Shown here: piece after piece, positions 1 to 4,923 of the stretch | How the letters are laid out: each line of letters opens with the position of its first letter | How positions within the stretch are numbered: the stretch's first letter is position 1 | Notes under the pieces: generated by a model | What the model saw: the letters and a program-made list of their open reading frames with translations, nothing else | What the model was told of the DNA's origin: nothing | Databases searched by the model: none | From: CAZBPZ01 sp964493955 | GTDB taxonomy: Bacteria; Chloroflexota; Dehalococcoidia; Dehalococcoidales; Fen-1064 | Assembly: GCA_964493955.1 (NCBI GenBank) | Contig: CAZBPZ010000070.1 | Coordinates: forward strand, 1 to 8,305 | DNA: 8,305 nt | Direction: 5' to 3' | Program-made: the position numbers and the translations under genes

Positions 1-27
1 TGTGGTGGTTATGCCTGTTGATGACCC

Positions 28-103
28 TGGTGGAGCTGGGGGGATTCGAACCCCCGACCTCCGCCGTGCAAAGGCGGCGCTCTCCCAGCTAAGCTACAGC
101 CCC
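28..103 (-). tRNA. tRNA-Ala (anticodon TGC)
   Basis: Read on the minus strand this is a complete 76-nt cloverleaf. The acceptor stem GGGGCTG pairs with CAGCTCC and contains the G3:U70 wobble that is the identity element for alanyl-tRNA synthetase. The D arm is GCTTAGCTGGGAGAGC. The anticodon stem is CCGCC/GGCGG around the loop TTTGCAC, giving anticodon TGC (plus-strand bases 68-70). The T arm contains GGTTCGAATCC. The discriminator base is A (position 31) and the CCA end is encoded (28-30). It decodes GCN alanine codons, mainly GCA. It has its own promoter just upstream and lies downstream of the TauE/SafE gene on the same strand. Confidence 0.97.
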
Positions 104-112
104 GTACGCACG

Positions 113-141
113 ATTATAGCAGCCGGCCGGGTGGCGGACAA
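113..141 (-). promoter_or_regulatory. Promoter of tRNA-Ala
   Basis: On the minus strand a perfect -10 box TATAAT (113-118) lies 17 bp downstream of a TTGTCC -35 box (136-141, 4 of 6 consensus bases). Transcription would start around 105-107, a few bases before the mature tRNA 5' end at 103, as expected for a tRNA gene. The promoter lies in the 77-bp gap after the TauE/SafE stop codon. Confidence 0.72.
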
Positions 142-180
142 TCAACTCCACCCGCTGGCCCTGCCGGTGACATCCTGGCC

Positions 181-978
181 TTACCCGGCAACCTCGCCCA
201 CTATCAACCACACCGCCACCAGCAGCAGCAGCACCGCAAAAAAACGCCTGAGGGCCCCCGTCTTTGTCCGCAGTGAAAAGCGGGGCCCGAGCTGTCCCCC
301 GGCAAAGGCAGACGCTGCCAGGAGGAGGGCCGGCCGGATATCGAACGGCCCGTCGACGAGGTGTCCGGCCAGCCCGGCCAGGGCCGTGGCACCTATCATC
401 AGGGACGAGGTCCCGATTGCAATCCGCGTGGGGACCCTTCCCAGCAGGACCATCGCCGGCATCTTGAAGACGCCACCGGATATCCCTATCATTCCGGCCA
501 CGAAACCAGCCCCCGTAGCGGCAGGCACCAGCCAGGGCAATCGTACCGCGTACCGGGCATCGCCCACGGTTCGTTGCCAGTCGCCCCGATGATGTGCTGA
601 CACGCCTGCCTTCTCCGGCACCGACCGCACCATGAACAAAGCCGTCAGCACCAGCACGCCCGCGAGCACAAATGTCAGGACGGCCGCATCTATGTAGTTG
701 GCCAGCAACCCGCCGACGAAGGCCATGGCAGCCGTCGGCGGCTCAATCACCAGCGCCAGCTTCCAGTCAACGTAGTTACGCCGGCGGTACATGACAAAGG
801 CTGCCACCGACGTGCCCAGTATGACGAAGAGGCTGGTGGGACTGGCCTGGTGAATATCCATCCCCAGTGCCAGCAACAACGGCACGTAAAAAACACCGCC
901 GCCAATCCCCACCATGGACAGCACCGTGGACCCGGCAAAGACGGCAAAGACGGCAATCACCAGGGAAGAAACTGGCAT
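181..978 (-). CDS. TauE/SafE family sulfite/anion permease-like membrane protein
   Basis: A 265-residue integral membrane protein of the TauE/SafE (DUF81) family, whose members are linked to export or import of sulfite, sulfoacetate and other small organosulfur anions; the substrate here is unknown. Two homologous halves are visible, each with the glycine-rich signature: GIGGGVFYVPLLLALG near residue 25 and GMIGISGGVFKMPAMVLLG near residue 165, followed by IGTSSLMIGATALAGL. Hydrophobic helices cover most of the protein, with a polar loop around residues 115-150. The length fits the family. The frame stays open upstream to 1131, but those 51 residues are polar and Arg/Pro-rich, unlike the family. 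ATG at 978 puts the first helix (VSSLVIAVFAVFAGS) at the N terminus and follows a weak GGAAG. The gene has its own promoter and a UTR of about 60 nt. Nothing nearby fixes the substrate. Confidence 0.88.
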   Translation of the reverse strand: MPVSSLVIAVFAVFAGSTVLSMVGIGGGVFYVPLLLALGMDIHQASPTSLFVILGTSVAAFVMYRRRNYVDWKLALVIEPPTAAMAFVGGLLANYIDAAVLTFVLAGVLVLTALFMVRSVPEKAGVSAHHRGDWQRTVGDARYAVRLPWLVPAATGAGFVAGMIGISGGVFKMPAMVLLGRVPTRIAIGTSSLMIGATALAGLAGHLVDGPFDIRPALLLAASAFAGGQLGPRFSLRTKTGALRRFFAVLLLLVAVWLIVGEVAG

Positions 979-1043
979 TATCACGCTTCCGGAGAAGTAC
1001 CGGTGGCACGGCCTGGCGTCTGGCCCGTGGCACACTAGCCGCC

Positions 1044-1073
1044 ATTGTAGCCTAACCCGGCTGGCCGTGGCAA
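1044..1073 (-). promoter_or_regulatory. Promoter of the TauE/SafE gene
   Basis: On the minus strand TTGCCA (1068-1073, 5 of 6 consensus) is followed after 18 bp by TACAAT (1044-1049, 5 of 6). Predicted transcription start is around 1037, about 60 nt before the ATG at 978. This supports the shorter start and separates the gene from the yraN cluster upstream. Confidence 0.6.
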
Positions 1074-1124
1074 TGGCCGGCCGGAATAACCGAGGCCCCC
1101 ATCGCTGCCAGGAGCCGGGTATCA

Positions 1125-1138
1125 GGGGCAATAGCCCC
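1125..1138 (-). other. Short GC hairpin after yraN
   Basis: GGGGC and GCCCC form a 5-bp stem around a four-base AT loop in the gap after the yraN stop codon. No T-tract follows on the minus strand, so it is not a canonical intrinsic terminator. It may stabilise the 3' end of the upstream transcript or mean nothing. The rest of the 979-1175 gap holds only the TauE promoter. Confidence 0.25.
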
Positions 1139-1175
1139 GTGCCGGTGAGGCCTGTAACTGCCCGCCGGGCCCACT

Positions 1176-1547
1176 TTAGCTGCTGGCCTCACCGACGGCG
1201 TTACGTATCAGCTCAATCCGGGTTGGCTCCCCGGCGGCATCCATCTCAACGGCAACCACGTCAATCCGCCGCTGCTCCGGGGTGCCGGGGTGCTCTTCAC
1301 AGTAGCGAGCTACCGCCAGGCGCAGGCGCTGCTGCTTGGCGGGGGTTACTGACTCTTCCGGTGACCCGAAGTTACGGTTGCGGCGAGCCTTCACCTCAAC
1401 GAAGACCATGGTCTCTCCGTCCCGGGCCACGATGTCAATCTCGCCTTCGCTGCAGCGATAGTTGGTCTCGAGAATGGTAAACCCCTGCGAGCGCAGGTAC
1501 CCGGCCGCCAGGAGCTCCCCCCGGGTGCCGGTCTGCCGCCGTTTCAT
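1176..1547 (-). CDS. yraN: YraN / UPF0102 family protein, endonuclease-like fold
   Basis: A 123-residue protein of the YraN (UPF0102) family, small proteins with a restriction-endonuclease-like fold and no settled function, often encoded beside rnhB. Family hallmarks are visible: TGTRGELLAAGYLRSQGF near the N terminus, then NYRCSEGEIDIVARDGETMVFVEVKAR, which carries the E-x-D...E-x-K type nuclease core (GEIDIV and FVEVKAR), then FGSPEESVTPAKQQRL and RIDVVAVEM. Length is normal for the family. The chosen ATG at 1547 overlaps the rnhB stop as ATGA, a classic translational-coupling arrangement. A GTG at 1559 would add four residues but has no usable Shine-Dalgarno. A link to DNA processing or recombination is inferred from the fold and is not demonstrated here. 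Confidence 0.92.
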   Translation of the reverse strand: MKRRQTGTRGELLAAGYLRSQGFTILETNYRCSEGEIDIVARDGETMVFVEVKARRNRNFGSPEESVTPAKQQRLRLAVARYCEEHPGTPEQRRIDVVAVEMDAAGEPTRIELIRNAVGEASS

Positions 1548-2176
1548 AACCGCCGCCACTCCCGTACCGGCCGGAAGCTACGGCGGTGGACAGGGCACGG
1601 CCCGAGGGTACGCAGCCGCGCCAGGTGCTCCGGGGTACCATAGCCTTTATGCCGGGCAAAGCCATAGCCCGGGAAGTAGCGCCCCAGTTCAAGCATCAGC
1701 CGGTCCCGCGTGACCTTGGCGACAATGGAAGCACAGGCAATCGATAGAATGGAACGGTCACCACCGGGGATTGATTTCTGCGGGATGGAAAGGGATGGCA
1801 GTTGCAGGTAATCGACCAGCAGCCAGTCCGGCCGCGGCTGTATCTGCCAGACTGCCTCAACCATGGCCCGGCGTGTCGCCGCCACAATGCCCAGGCGGTC
1901 AATCGTGGCCGCGTCACAGATGCCGATGCCAATGCCCGCCGCAGCGTCGTTGATATATTCAAACAGCCGCTGGCGGGCCGCAGCCGATAGCAGCTTGCTG
2001 TCCCGGACATCTCCGAGCCACCGGGCCTCCAGCCGCGGCGGCAGCACCACCGCCGCCGCCACCACCGGCCCGGCCAGCGGCCCCCGCCCGACCTCGTCCA
2101 CCCCGGCGATACGCTGGTAGCCCCGGCGCAGCAGGTTCAGCTCCTCGTTCAGGTCTGGCACCTCGGTACGGACCAT
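1544..2176 (-). CDS. rnhB: Ribonuclease HII
   Basis: A 210-residue type 2 ribonuclease H, which cleaves RNA in RNA/DNA hybrids and incises at single ribonucleotides embedded in DNA (cytoplasmic, metal-dependent). The family signature GVDEVGRGPLAGPVVAAAV starts at residue 25 and supplies the first two acidic ligands, D27 and E28. D122 in LLVDYLQLP and D158 in ASIVAKVTRDRLM complete the DEDD site. The C-terminal FPGYGFARHKGYGTPEHL block is also typical. The residue after D122 is Tyr, where many RNase HII proteins have Gly. An AGGAG sits 8 bp before the ATG at 2176. The gene lies 21 bp after tmk and overlaps yraN by 4 bp, so the three are probably co-transcribed. Confidence 0.96.
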   Translation of the reverse strand: MVRTEVPDLNEELNLLRRGYQRIAGVDEVGRGPLAGPVVAAAVVLPPRLEARWLGDVRDSKLLSAAARQRLFEYINDAAAGIGIGICDAATIDRLGIVAATRRAMVEAVWQIQPRPDWLLVDYLQLPSLSIPQKSIPGGDRSILSIACASIVAKVTRDRLMLELGRYFPGYGFARHKGYGTPEHLARLRTLGPCPVHRRSFRPVREWRRL

Positions 2177-2197
2177 CCGGGTACTCCTGGACCGGTT

Positions 2198-2821
2198 TTA
2201 CGCCTCGCCCGCCAGCAGGCGCTCAACCCGCCGGCGGACCACGGCAGCCACCCGTTGTTTCGGTTGCTGGCTATCCACCACCAGCCAGCGCTCCGGCTCG
2301 GCGCGGGCCATTTCAAGGTAACCCGCCCGGACACGCTCGTGGAAGGACACGTCCTCACCCTCGAAGCGGTCACGCTGGCGGTGGCTGATACGTGCCAGCC
2401 CCTCCGGTACCGGCATGTCCAGCAACACCGTGAGGTCGGGCTTCAGGCCGGCGGTAGCAACCTCGTTGATGGTGGTCACGAGGCGCGGGTCCAGGCCACG
2501 CCCGTAGCCCTGGTAGGCAACGGTAGAATCAGCAAACCGGTCACAGATGACCACCTGGCCGTCCTGCAGGGCAGGACGTATCACGCTTTCCACCAACTGG
2601 TGGCGGGAAACATTGAACAGCAGCACCTCGCTGACCGGTGAGACCTCCACCTCTCTGGTCCACTTCAGGAGCCGGCCAACGCGTTCGCCCAGCGGCGTGC
2701 CGCCGGGCTCGTGCAGCAGCAGGGCCGGCCGGCCGGCACGTGTCAGGGCCCGGTAGAGCCGGCGGGCCTGCAGGCTCTTGCCGCTACCCTCCCCCCCCTC
2801 GAAGGTGATAAATGCTGCCAC
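2198..2821 (-). CDS. tmk: Thymidylate kinase
   Basis: A 207-residue dTMP kinase, which phosphorylates dTMP to dTDP with ATP, an essential cytoplasmic step for dTTP synthesis. The P-loop GGEGSGKS is at residues 9-16. HEPGGTPLGERVG near residue 37 is the dTMP-contacting loop, and VICDRFADSTVAYQGYGRGL (91-110) contains the DR(F/Y) motif and substrate-binding stretch. RQRDRFE (148-154) is the LID region, whose basic residues resemble the E. coli-type enzyme. Length matches the family. The start is GTG at 2821, giving MAAFITFEGGEG, the position expected for this family; no good Shine-Dalgarno is visible, only a G-rich stretch about 10 bases upstream. It is the first gene of the tmk-rnhB-yraN cluster. 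Confidence 0.96.
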   Translation of the reverse strand: MAAFITFEGGEGSGKSLQARRLYRALTRAGRPALLLHEPGGTPLGERVGRLLKWTREVEVSPVSEVLLFNVSRHQLVESVIRPALQDGQVVICDRFADSTVAYQGYGRGLDPRLVTTINEVATAGLKPDLTVLLDMPVPEGLARISHRQRDRFEGEDVSFHERVRAGYLEMARAEPERWLVVDSQQPKQRVAAVVRRRVERLLAGEA

Positions 2822-2848
2822 AGGACTACCCCGGGACCGGTCTGCCCA

Positions 2849-2878
2849 AGTCTAGCACGCGCCCGGCCGGCGCCGCAA
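2849..2878 (-). promoter_or_regulatory. Possible promoter of tmk-rnhB-yraN
   Basis: In the 68-bp gap between the phosphatase stop and the tmk start, TTGCGG (2873-2878) is followed after 18 bp by TAGACT (2849-2854) on the minus strand. Both boxes match consensus at 4 of 6 positions. A GCGCC/GGCGC inverted repeat lies between them. The cluster could equally be transcribed by read-through from upstream, so this is tentative. Confidence 0.3.
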
Positions 2879-2889
2879 AGACCGTGCCA

Positions 2890-3501
2890 TCAGCCGGACT
2901 GCAGGTGTGAAACATCGTTCAGGCGGGTGAGGACGGCACCGCGCCGCGCCAGGTCAACTATGCTCAGCGAGCCATTATCAACACGCAACTGCCACCAGTG
3001 GTCGGCGCTGATGCCAAGCAGGTGGCAGAGCAGGAACTTAATCGGGCCGTTATGGGAAGAGACCAGGAGCGTGTCATCGCTGGCATGCGCCTCCAGCCGC
3101 TGCAAAAACTGCCCGGTACGGCTATAAAAGTCCGTGAAGGCTTCGCCGCCGGGGAACTCCAGCTCCATGGTGAAGCTCACGCAGCGGCGGGCCACCTCCG
3201 GGTAGCGCTCACTGATTTCAGCGAAGGTCAGGCCCTCGCATGCCCCGTAATCGCACTCGCGCAACTCGGCACACGGGGTTATGTCAACCCCCCGCCCCTC
3301 CAGGACAATCTCGGCGGTCTCCATTGCCCTCAGGAGGTCACTCGAATAGGCAGCGTCTATCTTCTCGGTTAGCAGGTGGTCACGCAGCCGCCTGGCCTGC
3401 CGCCGGCCGGCCTCGTTCAGGGCCACGTTTGCATGCCCCAGGAAACGGCGCTCCGTGTTGTACTCCGTGAGACCATGTCTGACCAGCAGCAGTCTCGGCA
3501 A
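2890..3501 (-). CDS. Histidine phosphatase family protein, probable alpha-ribazole phosphatase (CobC-like)
   Basis: A 203-residue member of the histidine phosphatase (phosphoglycerate-mutase-like) superfamily. The catalytic RHG is at residues 8-10 in LLLVRHGLTEYN, with H9 as the phospho-acceptor. YSSDLLRAMETAEIV supplies the second Arg (R58), ELRECDYGACEGLTFAEI the acid (E82), and LLVSSHNGPIKFLL the second His (H150). The reading frame extends upstream to 3651 into the preceding gene, but TTG at 3501 is the clear start: AGGGAGGAG lies just upstream and translation begins at the RHG strand, as in relatives. Within the superfamily, CobC removes phosphate from alpha-ribazole 5'-phosphate in cobalamin nucleotide-loop assembly. 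Position 58 bp after a BtuF-like gene controlled by a cobalamin riboswitch favours that role, but sequence alone cannot exclude another small-molecule phosphatase. Confidence 0.85.
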   Translation of the reverse strand: MPRLLLVRHGLTEYNTERRFLGHANVALNEAGRRQARRLRDHLLTEKIDAAYSSDLLRAMETAEIVLEGRGVDITPCAELRECDYGACEGLTFAEISERYPEVARRCVSFTMELEFPGGEAFTDFYSRTGQFLQRLEAHASDDTLLVSSHNGPIKFLLCHLLGISADHWWQLRVDNGSLSIVDLARRGAVLTRLNDVSHLQSG

Positions 3502-3520
3502 GGGTCTCCTCCCTTCCGGC

Positions 3521-3552
3521 GGGCCGGGGGAGCAATACTGCTCCCCCGGCCC
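3521..3552 (-). other. Perfect 14-bp intergenic hairpin
   Basis: Arms at 3521-3534 and 3539-3552 are exact reverse complements (GGGCCGGGGGAGCA on the left) around a four-base loop. It lies in the 58-bp gap between the BtuF-like gene and the phosphatase, immediately upstream of the phosphatase Shine-Dalgarno. No T-tract follows on the minus strand, so it is not a standard terminator. It could stabilise the btuF message, act as a processing site, or tune downstream expression. Confidence 0.7.
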
Positions 3553-3559
3553 CGGCTGA

Positions 3560-4477
3560 CTACTGGAAAATATCCGGGTGCAGTATCCGGGCCATTTCTT
3601 CCAGGCCCTCCACAATGCGCGGCCCGGGACGACTGACCAGGTCACCGTCAATGTAGTACACGTTGCCGGCCAGTACCGCCGTCAGCTGGCCCCAGACCTC
3701 GTGCGACTCAAGCTCGGCCACCGATACGGTCGGTTCCCCGCCGGACATCGTCTGGACGATAATCACGTCCGGGTCAGCGTTCACTATTTCCTCAATGGAA
3801 AGCTGTGCCCAGGCACCGGCCACACCGGCCGCCACGTTCTCACCCCCGGCCAGCTGGATGATGTCGTCAATGAATGAGCCCGGGCCAGCCGTCCAGGGCA
3901 TCCCCAGGTCAGTCCCGTCGACGATGAAAAACACCCTCACCGGCGGGCGGTCTTTAACCTTATCCGTCACGGCTGCCACTCGCCGCTGCATGTCTTCCAC
4001 CAGTGCCCCGGCCTGCTGTGACCGCCCCGTCATATCACCCACCAGGCGAATGGTGTGCATGATGCCGTCCATGTCTTTCGGGTCCAGGACGGCGTAGGTA
4101 AAACCAAGGTGTTCTAGTTCACTCGTAAGCTGCTCGTGCTTCACCGTCAGTATCAGGTCTGGCTCCAGCTCGGCAATCTTCTCCAGCGCCGGGCTGAAGG
4201 CATTACCTACCCTGGGCTTCTCCCGGGCTTCGGGCGGGTAGTCGCAGAAGTCGGAAACACCGACCACACGGTCACCCAGGTCAAGCGCAAACAGTATTTC
4301 GGTAATGCTCGGCCCGAAGGAGACCAGGCGCTCCGGCCCGCCGGTAATTTCCACGGTACGGCCGGCATCGTCGGTGAAGGTGCCCGTTTGAGGCTGTGAC
4401 CGGCAGCCGAAAAGCAGGCCGCCTCCACCTATCAGGAGGACAACGGCCAGTATCAGGCTGAAAACTCGTACTTTCAA
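3560..4477 (-). CDS. Cobalamin/corrinoid ABC transporter substrate-binding lipoprotein (BtuF-like)
   Basis: A 305-residue extracytoplasmic binding protein of the class III cobalamin/siderophore/heme type. The N terminus MKVRVFSLILAVVLLIGG is a lipoprotein signal with lipobox LLFGC, so C25 is the lipidated residue. DDAGRTVEI (36-44), LVSFGPSITEILFALDLGDR (51-70), GVSDFCDYPPEA and LEPDLILTV mark the N-lobe; NADPDVIIV, VYYIDGDLVSRPGPRIVEGL and ARILHPDIF mark the C-lobe. The longer frame to 4525 would start at a TTG inside the terminator T-tract, so TTG at 4477, preceded by GGGGGA and starting the signal peptide, is chosen. Ligand assignment rests mainly on the cobalamin riboswitch upstream; the family also binds ferric siderophores and heme. 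Permease and ATPase genes are absent from the window and must lie elsewhere. Confidence 0.88.
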   Translation of the reverse strand: MKVRVFSLILAVVLLIGGGGLLFGCRSQPQTGTFTDDAGRTVEITGGPERLVSFGPSITEILFALDLGDRVVGVSDFCDYPPEAREKPRVGNAFSPALEKIAELEPDLILTVKHEQLTSELEHLGFTYAVLDPKDMDGIMHTIRLVGDMTGRSQQAGALVEDMQRRVAAVTDKVKDRPPVRVFFIVDGTDLGMPWTAGPGSFIDDIIQLAGGENVAAGVAGAWAQLSIEEIVNADPDVIIVQTMSGGEPTVSVAELESHEVWGQLTAVLAGNVYYIDGDLVSRPGPRIVEGLEEMARILHPDIFQ

Positions 4478-4522
4478 GGTATTTCCCCCAGTTCTTGATA
4501 GGGATTTTTCGTTGATAGCGTC

Positions 4523-4558
4523 CAAAGAAAGTCCCCTCCGGGGTGCCCGAAGGGGACT
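4523..4558 (-). terminator. Intrinsic terminator in the riboswitch expression platform
   Basis: On the minus strand a 13-bp stem (arms 4546-4558 and 4530-4542, one G:T wobble) closes a 3-base loop and is followed by TTTCTTT. It sits between the cobalamin aptamer and the BtuF-like gene, so it is the probable off switch: ligand binding should favour it and stop transcription before the coding region. Confidence 0.85.
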
Positions 4559-4561
4559 GCT

Positions 4562-4576
4562 TCACGTCTCCTGCAT
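4562..4576 (-). CDS. Putative four-codon leader ORF (MQET)
   Basis: ATG at 4576 opens a four-codon frame, Met-Gln-Glu-Thr, ending in TGA at 4562. A perfect anti-SD match AAGGAGGT (4583-4590) lies 6 nt upstream of the ATG, the best ribosome-binding site in the window. The stop is only 3 nt before the terminator stem, so a ribosome on this ORF would cover part of the terminator 5' arm. It may be a leader peptide coupling translation to antitermination, or the SD may only serve RNA pairing. Translation is inferred, not shown. Confidence 0.4.
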   Translation of the reverse strand: MQET

Positions 4577-4586
4577 GGCCCCACCT

Positions 4587-4601
4587 CCTTCTCCGCGAAG
4601 G
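4587..4601 (-). other. Small hairpin overlapping the leader Shine-Dalgarno
   Basis: On the minus strand CCTTC (4597-4601) pairs with GAAGG (4587-4591) around a five-base loop, covering the AAGG half of the leader ribosome-binding site. The same GAAGG, with the next bases and one bulged A, can instead pair with CCCCTTC in the terminator 5' arm (4549-4555). The two pairings exclude each other. Confidence 0.4.
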
Positions 4602-4603
4602 TC

Positions 4604-4736
4604 AAGGATACCTGGCGGCCCGGCGTCCTGGCTTCTCACCCCCGGGGTGAGTCACAGTAGGCGGGACTGCGCTGGATTCTCACCAGCTTGCTCTCCGGTT
4701 TCAGCCCGAGTCCACCCGGGCTACCGCCTGTAGCCT
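4604..4736 (-). promoter_or_regulatory. Cobalamin riboswitch aptamer
   Basis: On the minus strand the conserved core of the cobalamin riboswitch is readable in order: GGTGAGAATCC (4674-4684), GCAGTCCCGCCTACTGTGA (4652-4670, matching the family's CCCGC-CACTG segment), a 7-bp hairpin CTCACCC/GGGTGAG (4635-4651), then AAGCCAGGA (4626-4634), the B12-box sequence. Outer helices are present: P1 GGCGG/CCGCC (4724-4728 with 4614-4618) and P2 AGCCCG/CGGGCT (4703-4708 with 4717-4722). These RNAs bind adenosylcobalamin or related cobalamins and shut down uptake or synthesis genes. Here the aptamer precedes a terminator and a BtuF-like gene, the expected target. End points are approximate. Confidence 0.92.
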
Positions 4737-4754
4737 TTATAAACCTGGTGAGCC

Positions 4755-4784
4755 ATGATACCACGTGATAGAGTAGCGCCGCAA
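4755..4784 (-). promoter_or_regulatory. Promoter of the riboswitch-btuF transcript
   Basis: On the minus strand TTGCGG (4779-4784) and TATCAT (4755-4760) are separated by 18 bp, and TGG just before the -10 gives an extended -10 element. The predicted start near 4748 lies about 12 nt before the aptamer, which is the right geometry. Confidence 0.55.
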
Positions 4785-4845
4785 GCTAAACCCGGCGCCT
4801 GTTTGAGCCATCGGGTGTATTGACAAAAGGCGCAGCTTGCAGCAC
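4776..4845. repeat. Imperfect inverted repeat in the divergent promoter region
   Basis: The 12-bp arms 4776-4787 (GCGCCGCAAGCT) and 4834-4845 (AGCTTGCAGCAC) match as reverse complements at 10 of 12 positions, separated by 46 bp. One arm covers the -35 box of the leftward riboswitch promoter; the other touches the -10 box of the rightward promoter. This may be a paired operator for a shared regulator, or chance. Confidence 0.35.
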
Positions 4846-4848
4846 AAT
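4820..4848 (+). promoter_or_regulatory. Promoter of the propeller surface-protein gene
   Basis: A perfect -35 box TTGACA (4820-4825) is followed after 17 bp by CACAAT (4843-4848, 4 of 6 consensus). Predicted start is about 4855, giving a 5' UTR near 70 nt. It is back to back with the riboswitch promoter. Confidence 0.68.
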
Positions 4849-4853
4849 AGGCC

Positions 4854-4871
4854 TACCATAGATACCATAGA
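4854..4871 (+). repeat. Tandem 9-bp repeat at the predicted transcription start
   Basis: TACCATAGA occurs twice with no gap (4854-4862 and 4863-4871), directly after the -10 box, so it spans the predicted start and early leader. Such placement suits a repressor site or an effect on initial transcription; no regulator can be named. Confidence 0.5.
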
Positions 4872-4923
4872 CTTGTGATTATTTGTGGAAGTACGTCCGG
4901 TCCCACTTGTGCCGGAGGTGATG

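Noticed and set aside
2..592. Long plus-strand frame over the tRNA and the TauE/SafE gene
   Set aside because: It reads through the antisense of a tRNA and a clear membrane-protein gene; the translation is Pro/Ala/Arg-rich with no recognisable motif, typical of a GC-rich shadow frame.
979..1131. 51-residue N-terminal extension of the TauE/SafE protein
   Set aside because: The extension is polar and Arg-rich, unlike the family, and covers the predicted promoter and UTR; the ATG at 978 puts the first membrane helix at the N terminus.
3502..3651. Upstream extension of the histidine phosphatase into the BtuF-like gene
   Set aside because: It would overlap the end of btuF by about 90 bp and run through the 14-bp hairpin, while a strong AGGGAGGAG sits right before TTG at 3501 and the RHG motif.
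4478..4525. Longer btuF start at 4525
   Set aside because: That TTG lies in the T-tract of the riboswitch terminator; starting at 4477 gives a clean lipoprotein signal with a GGGGGA just upstream.
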